A stretch of DNA of 64,000 bases, taken from Cherax quadricarinatus (taxonomy: Eukaryota; Arthropoda; Malacostraca; Decapoda; Parastacidae). Positions 12,001 through 21,742 of the stretch are shown here, in pieces (positions within the stretch are counted from its first letter, which is position 1; each line of letters opens with the position of its first letter). The stretch is taken from contig NC_091298.1 of the NCBI RefSeq assembly GCF_038502225.1, forward strand, positions 39,234,120 through 39,298,119. Direction: 5' to 3'. The notes under the pieces are model-generated. The model worked only from the letters and a program-made list of their open reading frames with translations. It ran no database searches and was not told where the DNA came from. A program made the position numbers and the translations under genes.

Positions 12001-12408
12001 AGTTCCAGTCGCCACCAACTATTGTCACTGACGGTAATGACCGCAAATAATATACCAATACGTTATTCACAAATTCATTCTTTACCCTTACATCATTCTC
12101 AGCCGGCACATACACACAAACGACTGCCATCCGCTCACCTCTCCATCACCCATCTATTCTTAACACACGACCCCCCCCCCTTCACTCCTAAGAACAACAA
12201 ACGGGCTCGTCTCTCGGATCAGGATTCCCACCCCCCCTTCATTCGCTCCGAATACATCACAAACACTGTACCCATCCACCTCCAATTCCTTTCCCAGCTT
12301 GAAATTATGTTCCTGCACAAAAACAATGTCTATAGCGTAACGTCTTAAAAATCCCTGTACCCACAGACGCTTCTCTCTCGCACACAATCCATTAATATTC
12401 ACTGTCAT
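9085..12408 (-). pseudogene. Copy A ORF2: endonuclease-reverse transcriptase, three or more lesions
   Basis: The endonuclease N-terminus (12160-12408) reads MTVNINGLC and VFVQEHNFK, with the catalytic Glu in QEH. It breaks at a long G run near 12170. The rest of the endonuclease (11696-12130) has GGDWNCV, AARLDRLYV and SDHRAVY. An in-frame stop near 11694 separates it from the reverse transcriptase (9266-11680), which has GKAPGIDRLPCEFY, ALDWQAAYDCVE, IRQGCPLSQ and the active-site GYVDDTTI near 10350. The C-terminal zinc-like motif is CRVCGDRETAFHVVYFC. A frameshift near 9300 moves the last 74 residues to another frame. The protein would copy its RNA into nicked DNA, but this copy is dead. 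Confidence 0.85.
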
Positions 12409-12419
12409 GCACCAGAAAC

Positions 12420-13739
12420 CTACTTATGTGATTTCACCCTCTGCCCCTTTTCACCTTTCACTGACACGCTTTCAGTGTGTCTGCTTCGTCCACTTTTCTC
12501 TCCACTGCCCACTGGTGGCTTCCCCAGATCCAACACCTGACCAGGCGTACCTTTAGTGCTCCCACGCACCACATCAACCCATGGCTTTTTCCCCGGTCTC
12601 TGTGCCGGGGTCAAAACATCATCCGAGTCGGAATATGTCGCCGCCCTCTTACGGTTGACACACTCTGCATCCATTTCTAACTCACTGGATGCCTCCCTGT
12701 GAATCTCAGCAGTCACCTCAATCACTTCCACCACTCCTGGCGAGTCATCTGCCATGTTCGCCAATCTTCCAAGTTGCTCATCTTCAATCTGAACAGTACT
12801 CCTCACCATACTCAAGTTATCCTCAGCAACCTGCTTCTCAAAGGATTTTTCCTGCACGTTCACCAGTAGGCCTTCCTCTACCCACACGTCACCAATCTGC
12901 ACAGTCTTCCCGTTCTCCAAGGCAGATGCCTCACTTCCCACTAACTGTGACAGTGATGGGCTGGTACCCACCAGTGGCAGCTCACGCTCCACTTCCTTAC
13001 TCCAGGAAGTGCCACTTCTATGTACAGGTGACTCATCAGCATGACCCACCTCTGGTTCTGGCTCTTTCACCATCTCACTACCTAGGTCCTTTCTCCGCTG
13101 CCATCTCCCACACTGGGCCGCCATATGGTCATATCCACCACATAACCTACACGTCTTCTGCTGCCCAGCGTAGTACACCATTACCTGTGTCCTAAATGCT
13201 TCCAGTATGACGTAAGACGGGATGGCATGCCTCAACGCCATCTTGATCGTGAACGTACCATCCGGCAAGCCGGCATACGCCCCATCCGTCCATTTACCAG
13301 CCATAGCCAGGTGTACAGGTCCATACTGTTCAAATACATACCGCAGATCAGTCTCGTCCGCCTCAAATGGCACATTTCGGACTTTCACCCATGTGTAATG
13401 CTTAGACACGTCGATTAGTCGAACACGTATCGCTGAATTAACGTCCACACTCCTGTCCTGGTACTTGTCAACCAGCCGTTCATACACTCCAGCTGATCTC
13501 AGCTTGACGAAAATACGATAGGTACCATTTAGTGCCACACCATACAGTTCTTGATCCGCAACACCATAGGTGTCACGGATAATTTGCGGTAAAAGCACTT
13601 GTGCAGACTGAGGCGTTATCGCACCATGCAACAATTCAATGCACACCGTGTGCAAACGCCTTCTCACAGACTGCGCCATGTTGTGAAAATGTAAGTCTCC
13701 TCCAATGGCCAGCAGAGGGCAGTAGTCACACGTCCGCAC
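12420..13739 (-). CDS. Copy A ORF1: RRM-like/zinc-knuckle RNA-binding protein
   Basis: An unbroken 439-residue frame. Residues about 20-110 form a helical N-terminal part (TYGVADQELYGVAL, YRIFVKL). Residues about 115-150 (YTWVKVRNVPFEADETDLRY then VFEQYGPVH) look like an RRM fold with its RNP-like strands. One knuckle follows at about residue 195-210 (CRLCGGYDHMAAQC, C-X2-C-X4-H-X4-C). The C-terminal half is acidic and low-complexity, ending in a conserved basic patch near KRAATYSDSDDVLTPAQRPG. ORF1 proteins of this group bind element RNA and chaperone it. The C-terminal tail is also found in copies B and C. It is open, but its partner ORF2 is broken. Confidence 0.85.
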   Translation of the reverse strand: MRTCDYCPLLAIGGDLHFHNMAQSVRRRLHTVCIELLHGAITPQSAQVLLPQIIRDTYGVADQELYGVALNGTYRIFVKLRSAGVYERLVDKYQDRSVDVNSAIRVRLIDVSKHYTWVKVRNVPFEADETDLRYVFEQYGPVHLAMAGKWTDGAYAGLPDGTFTIKMALRHAIPSYVILEAFRTQVMVYYAGQQKTCRLCGGYDHMAAQCGRWQRRKDLGSEMVKEPEPEVGHADESPVHRSGTSWSKEVERELPLVGTSPSLSQLVGSEASALENGKTVQIGDVWVEEGLLVNVQEKSFEKQVAEDNLSMVRSTVQIEDEQLGRLANMADDSPGVVEVIEVTAEIHREASSELEMDAECVNRKRAATYSDSDDVLTPAQRPGKKPWVDVVRGSTKGTPGQVLDLGKPPVGSGEKSGRSRHTESVSVKGEKGQRVKSHK

Positions 13740-13810
13740 TCTGCTCAGGTCAAGCGGCGAATGATTCCACGTTATTTAGGTGTCTAACAACGACCTCTGC
13801 CCGGCCGCAG

Positions 13811-14130
13811 TGTGGAAAATAAATTCCCATAATTATACTGCATATTTTATTATACTGTAAATATACATGATTAATGCATTACTATTGTTCTAAATTGTAT
13901 TTTGAATGGAACCAACAGGGTTCCCTCTGCTCCTGCGCAGATGTGCGGGGGAAGAGGTCGAGACGGGGCATCAGGCAGCGGGAGTGTTTTGAATTGAGTG
14001 AAGAGGCTGGGAAAGCATGGGAACAGGAAACTGGCGTTCACGGCAGCCTAAGGATTAATATAGGCCTCACTTCATAATAGGAAGTGTCATAACTGTTCCT
14101 GGTGAAGAGTGAGGGAACGTGATCTACGGG
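13811..14130 (+). repeat. 3' LTR of the BEL/Pao element, first part
   Basis: Matches 4345-4690 of the 5' LTR, with the short internal duplication absent. It is cut after gatctacggg by the RNase-H element. The bases ACGGG at 14126-14130 are repeated at 19453-19457, where the LTR resumes. Confidence 0.85.
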
Positions 14131-14715
14131 AGAATTAAGGAATTCTTGTCACTCCAGTTGCATGGCTTCATGCATGGAAGGAGTGTGCATCATTGCATTA
14201 CCACCTTTCTCACTCTGCACACTAACAGCTCATACACTACGTTCCTTGACCTTAAATCCGCTTTTGATGTAGCCAACCGACATGTAATCATTAGTGAATT
14301 TGCCAGAATGGATGTTGGAGGATGGCTTCTCCGCTGGATTAAAGGTTACCTGTCCAACAGAAAGTCGTCTGTGTTGTTCCAGGGACATAGAAGTGTAACT
14401 AAAGATTTTGAATTAGGAACCCCACAGGGAGGTGTGCTTAGTCCCACCCTTTTCAACATTTTGATTAATGCCTTACTTAATGCCATGCCTAGTCAGCCCC
14501 ATCATTATATGGTTAGTTTTGCTGATGACATAATGATTCACACTACCGGATTCTCCAACACCCAAAACAATCTTAATCATGTACTAGCCTCGTGTCAGGA
14601 CCTGGGGTTAATAATCTCTGGGGATAAAACAAAGATACTCAACAGGCGTCCTCCTCGGCAGAGAGGCACAGTTCGTTAGATCCAGTTGCATGATGGGTCT
14701 CTTCTAGAATATGTA

Positions 14716-16845
14716 GCACTCGATGTATGCACAAGGCTTATTCCTCTAAGAAAAAGGAGGAGTAGATGTAAAACAGAAAGAGACAGGCGCTCCCTTTACA
14801 GGCGACGGAAAAGAATAACAGAGCGGCTAAAAGAGGTCAATATATCTGAAATGCGTAGGGAGACACTGGTCAGAGAAATAGCAAGCATCGAACTTAAGCT
14901 AAAAGAATCCTTTAGGAGTCAGGAATCGCGGGAAGAACTAAAAGCCATAAATGAAATCGAAAGACACCCAAAGTATTTCTTCTCCTATGCCAAATCAAAA
15001 TCGAGAACAACGTCCAGTATTGGGCCCCTACTTAAACAAGATGGGTCCTACACAGATGGCAACAAGGAAATGAGTGAGCTACTCAAGTCCCAATATGACT
15101 CAGTTTTTAGCAAGCCGCTAACCAGACTGAGAGTCGAAGATCAAAATGAATTTTTTATGAGAGAGCCACAAAATTTGATTAACACAAGCCTATCCGATGT
15201 TATCCTGACGCCAAATGACTTCGAACAGGCGATAAATGACATGCCCATGCACTCTGCCCCAGGGCCAGACTCATGGAACTCTGTGTTCATCAAGAACTGC
15301 AAGAAGCCCCTATCACGAGCCTTTTCCATCCTATGGAGAGGGAGCATGGACACGGGGGTCGTCCCACAGTTACTAAAAACAACAGACATAGCCCCACTCC
15401 ACAAAGGGGGCAGTAAAGCAACAGCAAAGAACTACAGACCAATAGCACTAACATCCCATATCATAAAAATCTTTGAAAGGGTCCTAAGAAGCAAGATCAC
15501 CACGCATCTAGAAACCCATCAGTTACACAACCCAGGGCAACATGGGTTTAGAACAGGTCGCTCCTGTCTGTCTCAACTATTGGACCACTACGACAAGGTC
15601 CTAAATGCACTAGAAGACAAAAAGAATGCAGATGTAATATATACAGACTTTGCAAAAGCCTTCGACAAGTGTGACCATGGCGTAATAGCGCACAAAATGC
15701 GTGCTAAAGGAATAACAGGAAAAGTCGGTCGATGGATCTATAATTTCCTCACTAACAGAACACAGAGAGTAGTCGTCAACAGAGTAAAGTCCGAGGCAGC
15801 TACGGTGAAAAGCTCTGTTCCACAAGGCACAGTACTCGCTCCCATCTTGTTCCTCATCCTTATATCCGACATAGACAAGGATGTCAGCCACAGCACCGTG
15901 TCTTCCTTTGCAGATGACACCCGAATCTGCATGACAGTGTCTTCCATTGCAGACACTGCAAAGCTCCAGGCAGACATCAACCAAATCTTTCAGTGGGCTG
16001 CAGAAAACAATATGAAGTTCAACGATGAGAAATTTCAATTACTCAGATATGGTAAACATGAGGAAATTAAATCTTCATCAGAGTACAAAACAAATTCTGG
16101 CCACAAAATAGAGCGAAACACCAACGTCAAAGACCTGGGAGTGATCATGTCGGAGGATCTCACCTTCAAGGACCATAACATTGTATCAATCGCATCTGCT
16201 AGAAAAATGACAGGATGGATAATGAGAACCTTCAAAACTAGGGAGGCCAAGCCCATGATGACACTCTTCAGGTCACTTGTTCTATCTAGGCTGGAATATT
16301 GCTGCACACTAACAGCACCTTTCAAGGCAGGTGAAATTGCCGACCTAGAAAATGTACAGAGAACTTTCACGGCGCGCATAACGGAGATAAAACACCTCAA
16401 TTATTGGGAGCGCTTGAGGTTCCTAAACCTGTATTCCCTGGAACGCAGGAGGGAGAGATACATGATTATATACACCTGGAAAATCCTAGAGGGACTAGTA
16501 CCGAACTTGCACACGAAAATCACCCACTACGAAAGCAAAAGACTTGGCAGACGATGCACCATCCCCCCAATGAAAAGCAGGGGTGTCACTAGCACGTTAA
16601 GAGACCATACAATAAGTGTCAGGGGCCCGAGACTGTTCAACTGCCTCCCAGCACACATAAGGGGGATTACCAACAGACCCCTGGCAGTCTTCAAGCTGGC
16701 ACTGGACAAGCACCTAAAGTCAGTTCCGGATCAGCCGGGCTGTGGCTCGTACGTTGGTTTGCGTGCAGCCAGCAGCAACAGCCTGGTTGATCAGGCTCTG
16801 ATCCACCAGGAGGCCTGGTCTCAGACCGGGCCGCGGGGGCGTTGA
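14716..16845 (+). CDS. CR1-like ORF2, C-terminal about 710 residues (linker, reverse transcriptase, tail), open but truncated
   Basis: Encodes the basic linker (RKRRSRC, RRRKRITERLKEV), then the reverse transcriptase: PGPDSWNSVFIKN, KNYRPIALTSH, IYTDFAKAFDKCDH, SVPQGTVLAPILF and the active site SFADDTRIC. The C-terminal region has DLGVIMSEDLTFKDH, VLSRLEYCCTLTAPF, and ends GCGSYVGLRAASSNSLVDQ. The frame is uninterrupted to the stop at 16845. No endonuclease is encoded, so this copy is not autonomous. No native start is present; the frame merely runs in from the host sequence. Confidence 0.85.
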   Translation, partial: ALDVCTRLIPLRKRRSRCKTERDRRSLYRRRKRITERLKEVNISEMRRETLVREIASIELKLKESFRSQESREELKAINEIERHPKYFFSYAKSKSRTTSSIGPLLKQDGSYTDGNKEMSELLKSQYDSVFSKPLTRLRVEDQNEFFMREPQNLINTSLSDVILTPNDFEQAINDMPMHSAPGPDSWNSVFIKNCKKPLSRAFSILWRGSMDTGVVPQLLKTTDIAPLHKGGSKATAKNYRPIALTSHIIKIFERVLRSKITTHLETHQLHNPGQHGFRTGRSCLSQLLDHYDKVLNALEDKKNADVIYTDFAKAFDKCDHGVIAHKMRAKGITGKVGRWIYNFLTNRTQRVVVNRVKSEAATVKSSVPQGTVLAPILFLILISDIDKDVSHSTVSSFADDTRICMTVSSIADTAKLQADINQIFQWAAENNMKFNDEKFQLLRYGKHEEIKSSSEYKTNSGHKIERNTNVKDLGVIMSEDLTFKDHNIVSIASARKMTGWIMRTFKTREAKPMMTLFRSLVLSRLEYCCTLTAPFKAGEIADLENVQRTFTARITEIKHLNYWERLRFLNLYSLERRRERYMIIYTWKILEGLVPNLHTKITHYESKRLGRRCTIPPMKSRGVTSTLRDHTISVRGPRLFNCLPAHIRGITNRPLAVFKLALDKHLKSVPDQPGCGSYVGLRAASSNSLVDQALIHQEAWSQTGPRGR

Positions 16846-16879
16846 CCCCCGGAACTCTCTCCAGGTAAACTCCAGGTAA
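14716..16879 (+). mobile_element. CR1-like element copy 1, 5'-truncated, in the RNase-H element
   Basis: Begins at gcactcgatg, the same sequence found inside the full ORF2 at 31898 and 39820, so the upstream endonuclease part is missing. It ends with the family terminus, two copies of ctccaggtaa. The interrupted host frame reads through the junction (EYV before, YRYLGF after), showing an almost clean insertion with at most a 2-bp duplication. The copy is nearly identical to copies 2, 3 and 4, so it is young. Confidence 0.9.
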
Positions 16880-18403
16880 TACAGGTATCTAGGCTTTGAG
16901 GTTCCACTACTTGGTCCTGTTGTAACGAGACTTTGTCGCCAATACAAAGAAAGGCTGAGAGCACTTAGAGTTGTGGCAGGTTTTCATCCCAGGTATGGTG
17001 CTAATGTTAAAATTGTGAAAATGATGTATCTTGCTTATATTAGATCATTGGTTGATTATGCGGCGCCACTACTTGCACTCGTGTCTGACTGGAAGCTTGG
17101 AGGGCTGGAAAAACTGTAAAACGAAGCAATGAGGATCATCCTAGGATGCCCTCGTACTGCCAAAATTTTAAATATGCGGAAAGAACTTAATATTCCAAGC
17201 ATTAGAGATCGTGTTACTGAAAGAAATATCCTTATTGGGGTCAATATGCTTAGGCTAGCCCATTCAAACCCCTGCACAGAAGCCCTCCAAACTTTCCTCA
17301 GCACTGGTGAACATCCTTCCAGATGGATCGAAAAAACTGGAACTGACCTCCGCATGAACCAGCTACATGATCTATATCAAGTTAGACAACAGAGACATTT
17401 CCCTGCTCCATGGGATATTACCCCATTCCAAACTACCATTCCTCCATTTCCCCCCAAAACTCTTCTTAAATCACAACCAAAGCTTCGTCTTGAAGCCAAA
17501 CATGATGCCTTAAGCTGTATTGATAACTTAGTCACACAGAACACTCTTTCACAAATTATTTACGTCGATGGTTCTGTTCACCAGTCCACTGGTGCAGCTG
17601 GTAGTGCTGCTGTTGTCACACAGAGTGATGGCTCTCATAAAGAAATTGGAGCACGCATCAACAACTGGGCCTCTACCCTTCAAACAGAACTGTTTGCCAT
17701 ACTCCTTGCACTCAAATGTGTCCATGTATCTAAGGTTGACACTTTAATTGTAAATGATTCTCTGTCATCCATAAATGCTCTCAACTCATTAAGTATAAAT
17801 TGTGGCATGCTTGTGTCAGAAGCCAGACATAGATATGGTAAGACTGTGGACAGTGGAGTCAGAGTGCACATGCTGTGGATTCCATCTCACATTGGTCTTC
17901 AGATGCATGATAGAACTGATAAATTGGCTAAGCTGTATGCTTTCAAAGAGGGGGTAGATTACAATTTTGGGTTGTCAGTTAGCAGTTTGAGAACAATAAT
18001 ACGAAAAGAACTTCAAATGAACTTTATTGACTTAAGACTTAGGGAGATTGACACAAGTCAGTCCATCTATCATCATTCCATCATGCAGGAGGAGCCACAT
18101 GTCTATGGTGCATCCAACAAGATAAGCAGACTCTTGGATGTCACTACTGCCCGGCTCCGGCTGGGTTACAAGTATCTTTGGCACGTTAAATCACCACCAC
18201 CAGATGTAGACCAAACGAAATGTAAACTTTGCCAGATGGACTATTGTCACACCTTGCGTCATTATGTACTGGAGTGTGATCAGATTAATGAATTTAGAAA
18301 CAACTCACTCAGAAATGTTCAAGAAATGGCAAAATATTTTATCCCCAGTGGTATATTGCAGACCATTCTGGAAAAATACACTGACTTTGCTAGCTGTAAA
18401 TAA

Positions 18404-18421
18404 AGCATTACCATATGTGTG

Positions 18422-18491
<70 letters not shown>

Positions 18492-18933
18492 TGTGTATGT
18501 GTGTGGGTGTGTGTGTGTGGGTGTGCGTCCTTGTGTGTATGCATATATTTGTACGCTTGTGTGCACATGTCCGTGCGTGCGCCCTCGTGTGTGTGTGTGT
18601 GTGCGCGCGCGCTAGTGTGGGTGTATGATCCACTTAATATTTGTATTTATAACTCATTACAATTGTGACCAGGTGTGGACGTATCAGTGGTTCATTACTT
18701 TGTAATTTGCTCATGACTGTAACCATGTAAAGGAGTGAAGCTGATTCATCACCTCTGTAACTTGCCATGATTGTGACCAGATCTACCTGGAGTTCATTAC
18801 CTTTGTAACTAGTTCAGCTATCATAACTTTGGGGTCCAGTCACTGGACCCATTATGTACCTTTGCAATCTTTTGACTACCGCCCACAGGTTGGGTATGGG
18901 GTGCATAATAAAGATATTAAACTAAAGTGTGTG

Positions 18934-18990
<57 letters not shown>

Positions 18991-19452
18991 CTCAATCAAT
19001 ATTTGCACCAATAACTCATTACAGTTGTGACCGGGTGTGGAAGTGTGAATTGCTCATTACTCTATAATTTGTTCATGATTGTAGCCATGTATAAACGTAA
19101 GTAACCATTCTACAGAATTCATTTCCTTTGTAACTTGTGAGCTCATTACCTTTGTACCTAGTTCAGCTATCAAAACTTTGGGGGCCCAGTCTCTGGACCC
19201 ATTACGTACCTCTGTAATCTGTAAATACCTTTGTAACTTGTCATGATTGTGACCAGACCTACCTGGAGTTCATTACCTTTGTAAATTGTGAGTTCATTAC
19301 CTTTGTAAATTGTGAGTTCATTACCTCTGTAACTTGCTCAGCTATCAAAACTTTGGAGTCCAGTCCCTGGACCAATTATGTACCTCTGTAATCTTTTGAC
19401 TACCGCCCACAGGATGGGTATGGGGTGCATAATAAACATATTAAACTAACTA
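18404..19452 (+). repeat. Duplicated 3' UTR of the RNase-H element with two (GT)n arrays
   Basis: Two direct units, each a (GT)n run (18425-18482 plus a degenerate extension to about 18610, and 18928-18987) followed by about 450 bases containing repeated cattacctttgtaa words and ending in gggtatggggtgcataataaa. The second unit ends at the element's 3' end at about 19452. Inside each unit the short words tcattaccttt and taacttg are themselves repeated. Confidence 0.8.
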
Positions 19453-20350
19453 ACGGGACCACCGAAATAAAGTGGTAAAATTAGGGAATAATGGTGGGAC
19501 CGGCGGTGGCTGGTGCGCCGCCATGGAGTGTGTCCATGGGAAAATACCCGTGATTTAATCCTCACTCATCGGTCTCAGATCTTAATGGAGTGACCTCTAA
19601 TGACCTCTTATGAGACATTAAATCGTCTAGTGAATTGTAATGTAATCAGTGATAATAACACTAAGTTAAGAGAATGTGTGAAGTGAAATAAGTCGCCCTG
19701 CTCCGAGTGGACACATTAGACCTCGTGGTTCCCGTCCCGAGGATAGTGAAGTTTTTATGGAGTCACGACTTGTAAACCGGGACAAACCAACGAATACCTC
19801 GTCCTGCTGGGATAAGAACCATGTCGGTGTAGCAGGACATCGAAATGAGATGGTGAATGGAGGAAATAAGGAGTATCCATCACCCACAGTTAAGTAATCC
19901 TTCTAGTTATAGCAGACTGATACTGGCCAGTTCGGTATGTTGTAATTGGATAGGTTATGGGTGATCCAGCTACATCAAGTGACCACCAGAGAATACCTGG
20001 TAAGTGGTGGGATTATGTACAAGTGCTTTTCCTTGATGGATATATCCATGTGTAACCTACCCCCCCCACCCCCCTTCATTCAGTTAAACTAATATAATCT
20101 ATACAGTCCACAATTAATTAGTAGCGCCGTACTTGTGGGTGCTATCCAATTTATACTGGTCTCGGATAGATATGGATAAGATTGTGAGTGTCGATGGGAC
20201 CACCTGCAGGGACCAGGGGTGGTTTAGTTTTCTCACATGTCTACACGGGGTGACTACGGTAAACAATATGGCTGTTGTCTCCCAATGAGAGTACTTGTAT
20301 GCATATAATGTTGAGGTACATACAGGTAGTACCCTAGAAAATTTTCCATA
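19453..20350 (+). repeat. 3' LTR of the BEL/Pao element, second part
   Basis: Matches 4686-5584 of the 5' LTR and ends at the same terminus, ATTTTCCATA. The next five bases, GAACT, match those before the 5' LTR. A few substitutions and a short deletion near 19600 separate the two LTRs, so the element is not very recent. Confidence 0.85.
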
Positions 20351-20524
20351 GAACTCATTGCTATGCAAACATTATATTCGATATTCTTAATAAACACCAT
20401 CTGGGGATCAGAAAATTAAAGATAATACGGAATTTCTAAATAAAATTCTTTGACTAGCAACTTCATGCACATTGAGTGTAACTAACATGACTGTGAATGA
20501 ATGCCAGTGTATATCCAGAGCATA

Positions 20525-20656
20525 CCTGGCGTATACCGGAAATGCTCTGTATAACAAGCTGCTTTCTATATAGTAGTATGTAATTCACGTCAGCTAGGCC
20601 TCTTTACCTCTTACATGTACTTGTAGAAATAAAGATATTAGTATTATTATTATTAC

Positions 20657-20706
<50 letters not shown>
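20525..20706 (+). repeat. Short interspersed repeat ending in a (TTA)n tail
   Basis: A body starting around ggaaatgctctg and ending gtagaaataaagatatta, followed by a (TTA)n run at about 20638-20706. A second copy lies at 28915-29030 with a shorter tail. The AATAAA-like end plus simple-repeat tail is the pattern of a retroposed 3' end. Confidence 0.65.
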
Positions 20707-20708
<2 letters not shown>

Positions 20709-20729
20709 AAAAGATACTACTGGGATCAC

Positions 20730-21045
20730 AAAATAAATCACTATGACTGTTATGAATTATCTTTGTGGGTAATTAACTCACGTGTAACTATGTATGATAA
20801 CTGAACTTATATATACTTGTACAAAATGATTAATTATTTTCAGTGACAAAAATGAAAGAATAAATCTTTAAATGTATGAGATAAAATTTTAGAAAGGACT
20901 TAATTTTAAATGAATTCTTGCTAATTGACCACTTTACCTATTCGTCACGACATATATATAAGTCTGATCGAAGTAGACTCGAACCTACGAAGCTTGGGAC
21001 AAGGTACGCAGTGCTCTAACCACTGTACCACACTGGAAGTACCTT
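20730..21045 (-). mobile_element. tRNA-derived SINE (minus strand)
   Basis: On the minus strand the head contains an A-box-like TGGTACAGTGG (21020-21030) and a B-box-like GGTTCGAGTCT (20975-20985), 34 bases apart, as in RNA polymerase III tRNA promoters. The cloverleaf arms do not pair well enough for a functional tRNA. The body that follows (toward 20730) includes tatatatatgtcgtgacg and attcatttaaaattaagtcc. Related body sequence appears at 29131-29262 and 48668-48800 without the tRNA head. Confidence 0.6.
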
Positions 21046-21741
<696 letters not shown>

Positions 21742-21742
21742 T

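Larger units (their letters stand above)
7866..13765 (-). mobile_element. Tx1/L1-group non-LTR retrotransposon, full-length copy A
   Basis: The element is flanked by a 12-bp duplication (tccacgttattt at 7854-7865 and 13766-13777), with an A-rich tail on the minus strand at 7866-7885. It contains a 5' UTR of tens of bases, ORF1 (12420-13739), ORF2 remnants (9085-12408) and about 1.2 kb of 3' UTR. It is colinear with copy C (49835-55686). It sits in the pol remnant of the BEL/Pao element. Family assignment rests on the RRM-like plus zinc-knuckle ORF1 and an ORF2 with endonuclease, YVDD reverse transcriptase and C-terminal cysteine motif; Tx1-like is my best guess and other L1-superfamily clades are possible. 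Confidence 0.85.
14131..18403 (+). pseudogene. Reverse transcriptase plus RNase H of an I-group-like element, split by a CR1-like insertion
   Basis: First part (14131-14715): finger/palm motifs TTFLDLKSAFDVANRHVI, GTPQGGVLSPTLFN and the active site FADDIMIH, then a stop at 14677-14679. After the CR1-like insertion the thumb resumes at 16880 (YRYLGFEVP), with a stop at about 17119. The RNase H domain (about 17560-17940) shows YVDGSV (Asp), TELFAILLALK (Glu), VNDSLSS (Asp) and DRTDKLAK (Asp), the four expected acidic positions. A C-terminal motif CKLCQMDYCHTLRHYVLEC ends the protein at 18403. The enzyme would have copied the element RNA and removed it from hybrids; at least two stops and the insertion inactivate it. 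Confidence 0.8.
14131..19452 (+). mobile_element. RNase-H-bearing non-LTR element, 5'-truncated, in the BEL/Pao 3' LTR
   Basis: The insertion begins inside a reverse transcriptase (no endonuclease or ORF1), so it is 5'-truncated. It ends with a 3' UTR that is tandemly duplicated and (GT)-rich, terminating in ataataaacatattaaacta. It is flanked by the 5-bp duplication ACGGG (14126-14130 and 19453-19457). A CR1-like element is inserted at 14716-16879. The presence of RNase H downstream of the reverse transcriptase points to the I-group of non-LTR elements; the exact clade is not established. Confidence 0.75.
4345..20350 (+). mobile_element. BEL/Pao LTR retrotransposon, disrupted by nested insertions
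   Basis: Two LTRs bound this element. The 5' LTR is intact (4345-5584). The 3' LTR is in two parts (13811-14130 and 19453-20350) because another element landed in it. The base before the first LTR and the base after the last are flanked by the same 5-bp word GAACT (4340-4344 and 20351-20355), a normal target duplication size for BEL/Pao. LTR ends are near-inverted (TGTGGAAAAT and ATTTTCCATA). The interior keeps a gag region and the front of pol, then jumps to the 3' LTR; reverse transcriptase, RNase H and integrase are missing. It contains Tx1-group copy A and the RNase-H element as later insertions. Confidence 0.85.

Noticed and set aside
18319..18668. Cys-Val and His-Thr repeat reading frames
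   Set aside because: Translations of a (GT)n microsatellite.
20965..21040. Functional tRNA gene on the minus strand
   Set aside because: A and B box words are present, but acceptor and anticodon stems do not pair convincingly, so a SINE head is the better call.
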